Source: Crocodylus rhombifer (lineage: Eukaryota; Chordata; Crocodylia; Crocodylidae). Taken from it: a DNA stretch of 64,000 nucleotides. This document shows positions 10,227-21,340 of this stretch, in pieces. The stretch spans positions 434,001 through 498,000 of the forward strand of contig JAVSML010000030.1 of the NCBI GenBank assembly GCA_038503035.1, in the 5' to 3' direction. Position numbers and translations under genes: made by a program. A model generated the notes under the pieces. The model saw nothing but the letters and a program-made list of their open reading frames with translations, was not told the DNA's origin and made no database searches. Every line of letters starts with the position of its first letter. The first letter of the stretch is position 1.

Positions 10227-11487
10227 GGCTAAGTGCAGAGGTTCAAAAAGCCCAAGGTGGAAGCACTCTAGGTTTTGCACTTTACTGTAAGTGCCCTACA
10301 TTAGTTTGGGAGGGAACAAAACAGACAGTCCCCTTCCATGGTGGGGGAAAGCAGGGTGCCAGTACTGGCTCAGGCCAGCAGGCTGGGGATACTCAAGCAA
10401 GCTTCCCAGAAGCCAGGCCAACCCTGGTTGGCCAGTGTGGCCCTCTTCCCAGCCCTACTGCTCCCCACAACCAGCCAGCTCTCAGCAGCAGCCAGGCAGG
10501 CCCCCCACCTATCCTTGTTAGCTTGTGCATGGAGGGAGTGGGCTGGGGCTGGATCTAGGCAGAGGGGGTATATGCTCCCCCACCAGTGCACAATGCCCAG
10601 TAAAAAAAAACCCTGAGCCCTAGGGATTGTGACTGCCATGATCCCTAGGTCTCCAGGGTGCATGAAATACCCAGACCCTGGGGATCTCAGTTGCCACAAT
10701 CCGTAAGTCTCAAGGGTGTGTGTAGCTCCCACACTCCCAGACTCTGGGGATCATGGATCAGGGATTTTTTACTGGATATGGTGCTCTGTTGGGAGAGCAG
10801 ATGCCCCACCATGAGTCCCTAGCCTTGGTCTTCCCCATATGAGCCAGCCAGCACAGGTGGGGGGCCTCTTGTCACACCTGTTGACAGGTGCAGGCAAGAG
10901 CCTTTCAGAAGCGTCAAGCAGTGGCTGGAGCAGGCAGTGGGGAGAGCAGATGCCTCCACTACACAGGCCCAGTCCTACTGGGCAGACCACAGCTGGGGGG
11001 GTGGGCTGGGTTGGGTGCTCTGTAACTCCCCTGCCCACCCACCCTTCACAGCTGAGAGGCACGGGGCAGAGTTGTGGCAAGTGGCCCTGCAGCCTGGCTG
11101 AGCAGGCCTGGCCCCCACTGTGTAGACCCCAGCTGTGGCAGGGACTTGGGCTGGAGTGGGGAGCTCCATTTTTCCCTTCACCTGCCCCCCATTCTGCCTG
11201 TGGCTGGGCTGGGGAGCAGAGGATTTGTTGCCTCAGTTCTGTGACAGCCCAGAAAGCATCCTGGGATGCCAAGGGGCTGCAACCTATCTTGATTTGGGAT
11301 GAGATCTGATACTGAAGTTTGATAGACTCGTTTAACCTAAATCAGTTAATTGTAATACTACATCCATCCAGGTCTGTCTTAGACTGGGTTCCACCATTTA
11401 TATATCAGTCTTTGCGCACTGAACTTCTGTTGTGTTACAGGTTTAGTCTAGTTTCCTATCAGTTATGTGTAATTTCTGTCTTTAGCC
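10227..11487 (-). mobile_element. GGCTAGGGACA-family DNA transposon copy, about 1.26 kb
   Basis: The right end, read on the minus strand, is 'ggctaaagacagaaattacaca', and the next 150 bases follow the left end of the copy at 16658 closely, including 'aaacctgtaacacaacagaagttca' in broken form. The left end 'ggctaagtgcagaggttcaaaaagcc' likewise follows the far end of that copy. The preceding bases are ATA, as at 16655, but the right flank is AGT, so the duplication has decayed or was not conserved. The interior (10330-11290) is GC-rich. Frames of 120-167 codons there overlap on both strands and are not believable genes. Confidence 0.7.
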
Positions 11488-13429
11488 AGTGTCAGAGCTC
11501 CCAGTGTACATGTTTGATAACAGAAATATTTTTCTTTTGATCTACCTATGCTACTTCCCTGAATGACGGAGACAAATGAACAGAACTCCTTGTTTGTTGG
11601 CATAGCTGTGTCCAGATGGTGAGTATGGTGGGCATGAAATTTTCACGCCCCCTAGAAATTATGCCCTATTTTTTCTGGAAGAAGTAATATCGACCAGCCC
11701 TTAAAATAGCTTTCTGTAGCTTTAATTTCTTCATTTTATAATGGGAATATTTATATTACTGTAGGAATTTGGTGCTAAAACCATAATATTTTTTAAGTAT
11801 TTTGAAGATGGTAATGGCTACATAAAAATCTATTTGGGATGGTATTATCTATAATGTAGTCCTCACAGTAGGCTTAGCCATAGAAATAGCACATAGAAAC
11901 AGTCCAGTGCAGATTATAGGAAAACACCGTCCCCAGTCACAGTTAGCAGGTAAATGGTTTATCTAAACAATTTTTATCAAAATTAGGGCTTTTCTGTTAT
12001 TCCTTCATGATACTAAGTGTTGTGGTTACAAGAAATTTAACATTGTCAATTAGCCTATTCTTGTTTTCACCTGTATAGTTTTCATATGCATTCATCAGTG
12101 CCCATACTAGAAAAACACCTAGAGCTGATGAGAAGTATGGGCAGTCAGTGCAAATAAACCCATGCTGAAAATGGATTAAGTTAAAATCAAGAAGGATGCT
12201 ATTTCAAACACCACGTTGGATCTGAAGTAGGTTTTCAGCTGTTTACATTAATTGTCAGAAAAGTAAATTAGTTACCTCATTTCTCCATCTCTCAGAATCT
12301 ACCCATCTTCAGAACAGAGCTACAGAGTTTATAATTGCTGAAGATTTGGCAGTTTCTTTCTTACATGGATTGTGATATAACAGAAGTATAGCTCCAGTGT
12401 AGTTTTTTTGCTGATCTGAGCAGCCCAAATGTCCATTTTTCTTTGTTCCTGGGTTTCATAATCATAGGATTTCTCTCCTGGCTAAAGAACTTAATAACTA
12501 CAGTGCATAATGTTTCTATTGTTGTTTCCATTATACTAAACATTAGCCAAAACTTTCTCCACCCACTGTAGTTTTCAGCTGGGCATGGCTGCAGCATGTG
12601 ATGAGAACAAGGTTTTCGTTGTGCAGAATGAAGCTTACAATGTATGGCTTTGATTAGGCTTGGCTCTTGAGCAGCCAATGATGAAAATATTCATTTCTCA
12701 GTGACAGCTATAGCAAAATATCTCCTGATTTTTATGGTTATGTAGGAAAAAGCTGGGACTGCTTTGTGTGCCCTCCTCTTTATCTATACCATATGTTTGA
12801 TGTCTGTAATTCTCCATGTTTCAATGCATCTTTAAGAAATACAAGGTCAGGGTGGGATCTCCACATGGGAGACAGCTCTGAAATGTAACTTGCAGTCCTA
12901 GTCTTATGGTGTGAAATTACAAAATAAAAGAAGAAAGGAATGAACAAAATAGGAGATTAAAACTTCCTTATTTTTAAAAACATGCTAAAAATTACCAGTC
13001 CCTAAGAATGCCACCGGTAATCTGTCTCCATGTTTTCAATGCTGTCCTTTGACATGTATGCTCTACAAGCCTCCTATTTTTTCTACTAAATTTACTCCAT
13101 CTTAAAGAATAATTTCCAACATGACAACATAACAAATGCTGTAGTGAAATAAATATCAGGTGAAGCTGGCACAATTTAACTTTGGTAAATCTATGTGATA
13201 TTTTATCTAAGTTTCCATTTACATCCATCTTTAATTATTTTATCCTTAAAAAAATGTTCTAAAGCTTTACATACTATTGAGTTCATTCTAATAAGCTTGT
13301 GGCTTCCTGGATCCCTTTCCCCACTTCCTAAAATATAGGCATTACATCTGTTTTTTTCATTACAGAGAAGGCAGCATATCCATTTTGATAGATTTCCTAA
13401 AAAGACCTATGATTTCATGTTTCAGTTCT
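11488..13429. other. Unassigned non-coding stretch
   Basis: AT-rich sequence. The 105-codon minus-strand frame at 12361-12678 has no domain that I recognise and no splice-site context. Nothing else seen. Confidence 0.45.
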
Positions 13430-15255
13430 TTCAGTATTCAGGTTCAGTGTCTACTTGGGAAGAAGTATTGAGTGGGTTTCCCTAGGGATCTGTCCGGGGT
13501 TCAGTATTGTTTAATTCACAGGCAGGCGATTATTTTGGGTGGAGGGCTGCTTACTGAGTTTTGGCAAACTGTCAAGGGCTGCATGGGTAGCCCCACCCCC
13601 TGACAGGTGCCCTGCCCCCTAGTCATCATCTTGTGACCACAAGTCCCATCCCCTAACCCCTGAAATTTACCAGCACAAGTCCCTCCCCTTGCCCCTGGAA
13701 GTACTTCTTTCAGCAAGGGTTTTTGCCATCTTGGAACCAGAAAAATACCAAATTATATTCTAAAGAGCAAACATCTACAACGTTCATTAATTTATTTAAA
13801 AAAATATTTTTGTCCTGATTTACATGTGTTTGTACAGTGCACATAGAGGTGATTGCACAATAGCTTAAAATGAAATCTTACTCTTGCATATTGTGAGGGA
13901 GTGGGTATAAAATTGTCAGGGGCTGTGGGTGTGTGGGTATGTGGGGTGAGGGAGCATGTGGGTGGGTATATGGGTATGGGGTGGCAGGGTGGCTGGAGTG
14001 TGTGAAAGGGTGCATGTGCATGGTGGGGTGCATGTATGGGACACATGCACATGCACACCCCATGGCCTGTGCCCCTGGTCTGATGATACAGTCAGGAGCC
14101 GTGGGGTGATGGAGCCAAGGTAGGGGCAGGAAGCAGGGAAATAGTTGAGGGTGGGTGGGGTTGGCTCCTGCCTCCTGCTTCTGGCTCCCCCTGGGTCCTA
14201 CTGCCCCTGGCTCCTGTTGTCTTTGACAGGGAGACAGGAGCAAATAAATATTAATTTTCTAAATTTTAAGGGGCCCTGTGGGCCAGATAGAATGGCCTGG
14301 CAGCTTGGATTCAGCCCACAGGCCATATTTTGCCCACCCCGGTTTAATTTAATGACTCGGATAATGGGATTGAGCACACACTTTGCAAATTTGCAGGTGA
14401 CACCTACTTGGGTGGAACTGCAAACCTTTTACTCTGGAGGGTAGAACTGGGATCCAGAATCTCTTTGAAAACTGGAGGAATGGTCTAAAATCAATACGAT
14501 GAAATTCAGCAAAGACAAGTGGATACTGCTGCATTCGGAACAGAATAACTGTATGCACAAATATAGATGAAGGAAAGATTGGATAGCCTGCAGTACTTCA
14601 GAGAGGAAGTGTGGGATTACAATGGACTATAAGCCAACAATGTGCTCTTATTGCTAAACAAGGAGCTTACTGACCTGTAGCAATACTTCCATTAATTGCT
14701 TGCAAATCAAGGGAAGTGATTCTTCTGCTGTATTTAGCAGTGATAAGGCCTGATTGCAGTACTGTGTCCAGTTTTAGGCCCTGCACTTCAAGAAGGATGT
14801 GGACAGATTACAAGGAGTTCTGTGAAGAATGGCAAAACTGGTTAGAATTCTGGGAAGCATGATTTATAAGGAGAGGTAGAAAGAATTGGGATGGTTTAGT
14901 CTGAAAAAGAGAAAACTGAGGAGGAATTTAATAGCAGTCTTCAAATGCCTGAAGGGTGATAGAATATTTGTTGTGACCACAAGACTAGAAGCAATGGCTT
15001 CAGACAGCAAGAGGAAATTTACACTGGAAGTTAAAAAGAACTTTCTAACTAGGAGGGTGGTTAAGCATTGGGACAGGATGGCTATATAAATTGTGGAATC
15101 TCCATCTCTGGAAGTTTTTAAGAACAGGTTAGATGGACACTTGGTTGGAATTATTTACTCAGGGATAACTCTTCCTTGAATAGGGGGCTTGATTAAATTA
15201 TCTCACAAGGAAGATCAAATGATCGTCCAGCCCTACTTTCCTATGATTCCTATGT
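13430..15255 (+). mobile_element. CR1 LINE 3' portion, split by a hAT insertion
   Basis: Reading through 13430-13516 and then 14350-15255, one recovers degraded CR1 reverse transcriptase. Motif B appears as 'SGFP*GSVRGSVLFN' with a stop, followed directly across the insertion by 'NGIEHT..KFAGDT', where the catalytic FADD has become FAGD (near 14390). The C-terminal region and 3' tail follow, ending '...cagccctactttcctatgattcctatg' near 15255. Frameshifts and stops throughout make it non-functional. Its sequence is more diverged than the CR1 at 32832, so it is an older subfamily. The hAT at 13517-14341 landed in it later. Confidence 0.82.
13509..14349 (+). mobile_element. Non-autonomous hAT inside CR1, exact 8-bp duplication
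   Basis: GTTTAATT at 13509-13516 is repeated at 14342-14349, flanking an 825-bp element (13517-14341). The left end is 'cacaggcaggcgattatttt', and the reverse complement of the right end is 'ccggggtgggcaaaatatgg', both variants of the CAGGGGTGGGCA hAT terminus. Removing it and one duplicate restores collinear CR1 sequence, which proves the insertion. The interior holds a TG/GGTG-rich run (about 13890-14060) and no transposase. Confidence 0.88.
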
Positions 15256-15345
15256 TTAAATCTGGCTCTAGTGACTGAAGATCTTCTGGGTAAGCACTCC
15301 TTACAAGTATATTTTGAGTAAACCCTTACTTTTGGAAAACAATTA
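15256..15345. other. Junction between two tail-to-tail CR1 fragments
   Basis: Short sequence between the plus-strand CR1 end and the minus-strand reverse-transcriptase piece, not aligned to either by eye. Confidence 0.4.
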
Positions 15346-15638
15346 ATTTTGTTAGTCCATTCATCCAACTCATACTTTCGTAGCTTGGTTGCAAGAATGT
15401 TGTTGAAGACTGTATCAAACGCCTTGCTAAAGTCAAGGGATATCATGTCCACTGCTCTCCCTGGATCCACAGAGCCGGTCATCTCATCATAGAAAGCAAT
15501 CAGGTTGACCAGGCATTACTTATCCTCGGTGAATCCATGCTGACTGTTCTTAATCACCTTCTTTTCCTCCAAGTGCTTAGAAATAGATTCTTTGAGGACC
15601 TGATCCAGGATTTTTCCATGGACTGAGCGGAGGCTGAC
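15345..15638 (-). pseudogene. CR1 ORF2 fragment: reverse transcriptase motifs 1 to A
   Basis: On the minus strand this reads 'VSLRSVHGKILDQVLKES', then 'SQHGFTEDK*CLVNLIAFYD', then 'AVDMISLDFSKAFDTV'. These are the CR1 reverse-transcriptase blocks up to motif A. The catalytic aspartate of L-D-F-S-K-A-F-D is still present, but an in-frame TAA stop lies in the GF..K*CL block and CR1 similarity stops after 'KYELDEWT'. It sits tail-to-tail with the plus-strand CR1 ending at 15255. Divergence suggests an older subfamily than the sequence directly upstream of it at 15639. Confidence 0.8.
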
Positions 15639-16172
15639 CTGCTCTGTCCCACCTGTACAGTCTGTAGCCGTCAATGTCCACTGCCCAGTTGTGGGTAGAA
15701 TCTTACCAGGTTTCCATGAGCCCCACTAGGTCTGGGTTTTTGTCCTGCTTATTCCCTATGCTTTGAGCATTTGTGTAGAGGCATTTGAGGCCTCCTGTGG
15801 ATGCATGTCCCGCCCCCTTGTTCCTAAGCCTGCTCTGGCCCCTGTCACTTACCTGAGTACTACTTGTGCATGTCACCTGGCTTGACAGTGAAGTGTCCTC
15901 ATGTTCCTCTGTGTCCCTGACCCCCAGCAAACCTAGTTTAAAGCTTGCCATATGAAATCAGCCAGCCTGGAAGAAAAAACATCCTTACCTTTCAGGGAAT
16001 GATGAAGCCCATCCCACCCAAGCATGTCCTCTGTGTGAAAATGTGGCTCATGGTCCAAGAACCCAAGGCCTGCCTGGTAATGCCAGCTCTGAAGCCACTG
16101 GTTGATCTCACCAATACATGTCTCATGGTGCTGTCCACTTCTGCTCACTGGAAGAATAGAAGAAAAAATCCC
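15639..16172 (-). pseudogene. CR1 ORF1 esterase C-terminus plus ORF2 endonuclease start
   Basis: Read on the minus strand from 16172, the piece starts in the C-terminal part of the CR1 ORF1 esterase (SGNH-like) domain: '..FSSILPVS', 'GFLDHEPHFH', then DGLH (codons at 16002-16013), the Asp/His block of that family. It continues through the ORF1-ORF2 linker into the ORF2 start 'CLYTNAQSIGNKQ' and 'NPDLVGLMETW', the beginning of the APE-type endonuclease. At about 15639 it switches abruptly to reverse-transcriptase motif 1, skipping roughly 1 kb of endonuclease. Several frame changes make it dead. It is close kin of the 32832-35957 copy. Confidence 0.8.
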
Positions 16173-16413
16173 TAGTGATAACCATTGGATAGATTACATA
16201 GACAACCAAAGCAGATAATGGAATATGCTTTTAACTTTGCCTGAATTTCACCCTTGTTTCCTGAAGGAGGGGAATTAAAGATGAAGTTTTTTTTCCCCCC
16301 GTAGGTATCTGCTCTGCTTCTGCAGTGATATTTTATTTGTCTTCACCTTTTTGTGAAACTCTCAAACAAATTAATATTTTTGGCTGTGTAAAACATGTCA
16401 CATGTCTCTAGAG
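16173..16413. other. Short unassigned AT-rich spacer
   Basis: Nothing recognised between the CR1 piece and the hAT left end. Confidence 0.4.
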
Positions 16414-18400
16414 CAAGAGTGGGCAATTATTTTGGCTGAAGGGCCATTTAATGAGATTTGGTGAGCTGTCAAGGACTGCAAGGGTAGTCCTGCCCCTTAA
16501 CAGGTGCCCCACCCCCTGATCGCCATCTTGGGACCAGAAGTCCTGTCCCAACCCCTTACCTTTGCTACTGGAAATCCCTCTCTTTGCCCATAGAAGTGCT
16601 CCTTTTGGGAGTGGGGTTTGCAATCTTGCAACTGGGAAAAAAAACCCAAATCATATAGGCTAGGGACAGACATTACACAAACTGGTTTAAGTGATCAGAA
16701 ACTGGTTTAAACCTGTAACAGAACATAAGTTCAAAATTGCTGAAACTGGTTTAAGATAAACTTGGTTGAATGTAATATCAGATATAATATCAGACCTAAC
16801 TGATTTAGGTCAAACTGGTTTATGCAATATCTGTTTCAGTCTCCTTCCTGGTTTAACTTCAACCAGAGTCCCCCAGCATCCCAGATACTTTGCAGCTATG
16901 GATGGGGCTCTCTACTCCCTAGCAGAGCTGGCCCCACCCCTCTACTCTGGCTGGAGCTCCAGCAGAGACTGCAGGCACAGCAGCATCTGCCTGGCTTCCC
17001 CCGTGTCCCCTCCCTCCCCACCCCACTCCCCGCTCAAGCAGGGATTACCCACTCCCCTGTCCCACAGCATGGACTGTAGCCAGCATGTTGTATGCTAACT
17101 AATGCTGAGAGGTATCTGGGTAAGGCAGACAGGACAGTATCCCCTTAGGGCTTTTTGGAACTAATCAAAAGGTCAGCTGGTAATGTCCCTCCCCTTCTAT
17201 GAAATGGTTGTTGGAAGAGCTTGAACTATTGAGAGAGGGGTGTAGTCTGACAAAAGGTTTTTTAACCCAAAAGCTTGCTTAAAATTATTTTCCAACTATT
17301 TAAGTTGGTCTAATAAAAAATATCAGACTCACCCCAAGAACCATGTCTAACTAATGAGAGAGGCTTTTGTTTTCTTGATGGGCTGATAAATCCTGTGTTA
17401 TCACTCAGCTCCCTGCTGGGCTGGTCAGGAGCAGCAAGGAGGTGGAGAACCCCTCCTTAATCAGAGCATCCTGCCAGGGCCTGACCATGCTCTCCCTCAG
17501 CTCAGTACTGGGGAAGGGAAGGGAAGGCTGCTCTAGCACTCCCCAACTTCTAGCCTGAGCCACTGTAGGCATGTGCCTGCATTTCTTCATTCCAGAGAGG
17601 ATGTCTGTATGGTTACAAACTGGTTCAGCCTAGCCAGGTTAGATTAACCTGCAAAGATTGAATCAATTCAGGTTCAGGCTTTTTGAATGTTTGTCCCTAA
17701 CCATACTAAAAATCAAACATCTATTAATTTTTTTTTAAATAAAATTAAAGTATTTTTTTTCCCTGACTTATGTGTGTTTGTGTAGTGTTTACAGAGGCAA
17801 TTGCATAATATCTCAAAATAAAGTCTTACTCTTGTATATTGTGTGTGGAGGAATGTGTGGGTTGGGGTTGGGGTACATGTGTGAGCAGTGTGGGGGAGGG
17901 TGTGGGTATGTGTGTGGTAAGGTGTAAGCATGTGTGTGGGTGACCCCTCCATGTGCTCCTCCCCCCATAGTGCTGCCCCAGCCAGTGGCAACAGCAGCAG
18001 GTGGAGCCCCCCAGTGGCACATGGCTCCAGCCAAGACCTGGGAGTTGCACAGGGACAGGCTGGCGTGGCTCCATTGTGTGCACCTCCCTGCAGCTCATAT
18101 GCAGCTCCTGGGATTCAGCCAAAGCCATGTACCACTAGGGAGAGCCCCTTTCAATGGAGCTGGTGGCCTGGTCCTGCTCCCTGTCACTTCATGAGCTCCC
18201 ACGACTCAGCCAGGGTGGAAGGGAGTGGGGCCGAGCTGGCACAGTTCCATCACGCAGGGCTCCCTGCTTCTCCCAGCCAAGTCCTGGGAGCTGCATGTGG
18301 CAGCAGGGAGTGGGGCCAAACTGCTTGCTCCACCAGATGACACTCCCAGTCCAGTCTTGGAAGCTGCATGTGAGTCTAGAGGCCAACAGATCATGTGAAC
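16414..18400 (+). mobile_element. Second copy of the 13517 hAT, split by another transposon; right end unclear
   Basis: The left end 'caagagtgggcaattatttt' (16414) and the next 240 bases match the copy at 13517: 'ctgtcaaggactgca.gggtag', 'tgccccttaacaggtgcccc', then 'ccatcttggga.cagaagtcc'. After the insertion at 16658-17702 the match resumes at 17706 ('aaatcaaacatct') and runs into the TG-rich block (17830-17940). Beyond about 17950 the sequence is GC-rich with several repeats of 'cctgggagctgcatgtgg' (near 18021, 18278 and 18353). I cannot find the usual hAT right end, so 18400 is only a composition boundary. Confidence 0.65.
16655..17705 (+). mobile_element. GGCTAGGGACA-family DNA transposon, 1,045 bp, 3-bp duplication
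   Basis: The element occupies 16658-17702. Its ends are GGCTAGGGACAGACATT and, reverse-complemented, GGTTAGGGACAAACATT. ATA precedes it (16655-16657) and follows it (17703-17705). The interrupted hAT continues without loss, and the intact copy at about 13755 shows the unfilled site. Copies of 'aaactggtttaa' recur in the left 150 bp as subterminal repeats. A 3-bp duplication with G-G termini points to the PIF/Harbinger superfamily by general rule, but no transposase is present, so the superfamily is inferred. Relatives lie at 10227-11487 and 52766-53216. Confidence 0.85.
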
Positions 18401-20042
18401 AGTTGCATTCTGGGAGTTGTACTACTCAATTGTCCTGATTTTTATCTGCTTGAATATTATCCATGCAAGCATCTTTGCAAATGGTTGCTGTTTTATTTTT
18501 CTAAATGGACTCTGGGTGACTCCACAAACAACACTCAAGCAGGTGGATTATGTGGTAAATAGCTTTGTCTGTTACATAAGGTACAAGACTGAGAAAGGTC
18601 ACGTAATGTAGTATGATGATGCATAAACCTTTTTCATTAAAAACAACCCCCCTGCCAACATCTATGTTTTCTTAATGCTGTTAAGGTTAGCTATTGGTTG
18701 GTTAATGATTGTATTGTAATTTGCCATTCATAGTCAGGTGCTCCTCTACAGTGTAAAACTATTTTCTGGAGACAATGGGAAAGCAGCATTGTATGGGGAG
18801 GGGACACATTCCACATACCATTTTAGAACAACTGAAAGAAAATTTCCAAGGTGCTGTAATATAACAGGCCTTACCCCTGAAAATTTTTCTGTTCAGCTTC
18901 CTCCACTTTTAACTCAAGCCCATGATGGGTTCACTTACACGATATTGCATGTTGACCATCCACATTTTAGCACTATGGAGTATCCCATAAGACAGCATGG
19001 AAAACTCAAGTGAAATGTTGCATTTGTTTCTGGACACCATTTTCCCCCACTTTCTAAAATGACATTTGTTTTTTCTTTGCACAGAAAGCAGCGTAAGAGC
19101 TCTGAAAGTGCATTTTCTGTCAGGGGGACAGCTGTGTGTGTCACTGTACTCAAAGATAAGATGTCTTGTCATTCAGAGGAAACTCTGAAAGATTGATTAT
19201 GTCCTTAGGTTTCATGTATGTCTTGGGTGTGGTTTAACTGGCTGTTAGAAATATATTTTTGCCCATGAGTTTCTGCTATTGGGAGTAAATAGATGTTCCC
19301 AACTAAGAGGGAGAGTAATTAGATTTGTGTGTGTTTTATAGCCCTGTGTGAGCAAGCAAACCATCAGTGGTACTTTTCCCTTTGACTGACACCAATAGCA
19401 TATTTTGCCTGAGTGCTTTTTCACCACCCTTGGAAAGGACACAAGAAGGGACAGATTCTACCCTTCATTAATTGGTATAGAAACGAAGGGTGATTCCACT
19501 GTGGGTTTGGCTTCAGCTGTCTGATAAAGCCACTAAAAAGCTTCAAAAATGGGTTCTTCTTACTATTAGTTTCACTTAAAGATGACTCCTTGAGCACTTT
19601 GTGTGTGATCTAAACCATCCTGCTCACTGTTGTAATGTCAGAGGACAGAGACAATGGCCTTTTTGAAGGCTACTCTCCTTTCTGAGCAGTTAGCCATGAC
19701 AGCAGTAGTTAATGCAGGGATACTGTTTCAATCCTTTCTGCCTCTCTCAAAGCCAGCATTAATATACACTGCTTTACTGATATTTCATATGCAGTAGTGG
19801 GACCATAATTAATTCTCTTGGGATTGTAAAGAGTACCTGGAAGAAAAGCGGGGGATGGAATCAAGAGGGGAGCTAAGAACAGGAGATGCTAGTTCTTATC
19901 TGGGTAGAATGGCAGCTAATTTCAGTAAAGTTTTACAGCTGAATTCTGCATCCCAGACCTCATTTCCATTAGTGCAGCTTGTGCACATATATTCTCCCTT
20001 CTTACAGATGCCTGATTCCCACTGGCATTAATAGGATCCTAG
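18401..20042. other. Unassigned non-coding stretch
   Basis: Mixed composition; no domain-bearing frame. The 91-codon frame at 18738-19013 and its antisense neighbours show nothing recognisable. Confidence 0.45.
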
Positions 20043-20120
20043 GCATTACAGATGGAAAAAGTCTGTTAGATCATCCAGTCCATCTTCCTGCCAAAGTAGG
20101 ACAAACTATTGCATCACTCA
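20043..20120 (-). mobile_element. CR1 3'-end fragment (antisense)
   Basis: 'gttagatcatccagtccatc' and 'ttcctgccaaagtagg' match the reverse complement of a CR1 3' region, comparable to 570-600 and 32875-32900. Old and short. Confidence 0.6.
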
Positions 20121-20739
20121 GGGTCATTAAGGGAAATAGATGCAGAGGGTTGAAACCTGTCATTTCAAAGGTAGCACACATCACAACATGATCGGGAGAA
20201 TCAGCTATTGTTCTTGTAGCATATTTGATCTTAAGGAACTGATTTTCCAAGGGAACTCTGTAGTAGTTGATGTAAATAATCTGGACTAATATCACATCAA
20301 CAATGTTATATAAAGAAGGTGTTTTTTTAATTTTGAGCATAAAGCAAGATTCAGTAAAGGTCTGAGATGCCTAAAATTTGGGCAATGAGATCATTAGAAT
20401 TTAAGTATTTGAACCCAGAGTAGAATCCAAATCTCAGAGTTGAGCATCTAGGCTTTGTAAGCAGTCCATGGGTATCTCAGATTGGTAATCCAATATCCCA
20501 GACACTGAGGAAAGAGTTGTTTAGAACTAGCCAATTGGAAATATTAAGGCTAGGATGGTGTCTAAATCATGCTCCTCTCTGGAGCAGAGGTGCCAGTTTC
20601 AGGGCTGCAGGGAGGCACTTCCACGCCTGCGGGGTCCACAGCCAGGAATCTTCTGAGGTTAGACATCTACAACTGTTCTTTCAAAGGTTTGCACAGAGAT
20701 GCTTTTTTTTTCTTTTAAAATAAAGGTGGTGACTGTTTT
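20121..20739. other. Unassigned non-coding stretch
   Basis: Nothing recognised apart from short chance frames. Confidence 0.45.
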
Positions 20740-20865
20740 TATGATAGTTTACTGGTAAACTTACCCAGATGTTCCTTCCTCATCCTGACTGGATTCAAGT
20801 CTATATCCCCCACATCCCCTAAGACTGCCCTAACCACCAAGCTAGAGGCTTCATATAGACATTAC
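20740..20865 (-). repeat. Possible L3/SINE relic (antisense)
   Basis: 'gattcaagtctatatccccc' followed by 'ccctaaccaccaagctagag' resembles the antisense end of amniote L3- or SINE-derived repeats ('gattcgaacc...ccctaaccactg'). Weak, by eye only. Confidence 0.35.
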
Positions 20866-21340
20866 TTCTAGAAGTTTGGGGGTTTAGATTGAATTAAAAA
20901 CAGCCCAGCAATCTAACTCAGTAATTAGATGCTAGAAGCCTCATCTAAGGTAGGTGGGGGAGGTTGGGGGAATTGGAGAGGGGCAGTGGGATCAGAAGGA
21001 CTCTCCAATTCTGCCAACACCCCCAGCCCCCTCTTCCCAGTACTGCTGAACTGACCCTGAACTACTCCTGGGGCTGGTTTTACTCTCATTTACTGGTCCC
21101 AGGAACCTGATTGAAGTAAGTTGGGGTGGGGAAGTTATGGGGACTGGCAGTGTCACAGAAGGTGTTTGGATGGATGGGGTGGGGTGCTGGATCATGGGGT
21201 CTGGTGGCTCCAATGGGGCAGGGAATGAATCCCCCTGAATGTCTGTGTGTACTCTGAGTAGGTGTAGGACAAGGTGGGTACCTTCTATACCTCCCACAGA
21301 AGCTGTACCATTGTGCAGCAAGAAATCATGATTCACAGGA
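20866..21340. repeat. G-rich block, possible MITE
   Basis: Composition shifts abruptly to GGG-rich between about 20940 and 21290. 'catatagacattac' near 20855 and 'ctgaatgtctgtgtg' near 21234 could be short inverted ends. The 114-codon minus-strand frame is a by-product of the G-rich sequence. Confidence 0.3.

Noticed and set aside
13890..14060. Telomere-like or CRISPR-like GGTG/TG array
   Set aside because: Irregular TG/GGTG simple sequence inside a hAT; no fixed unit, no spacers, and the same block recurs in the sister copy at 17830.
14340..15638. Single CR1 with a 5' inversion from twin priming
   Set aside because: In twin-primed insertions the inverted part lies upstream of the 3' part. 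Here the inverted RT piece lies downstream of a finished 3' tail, so two separate fragments fit better.
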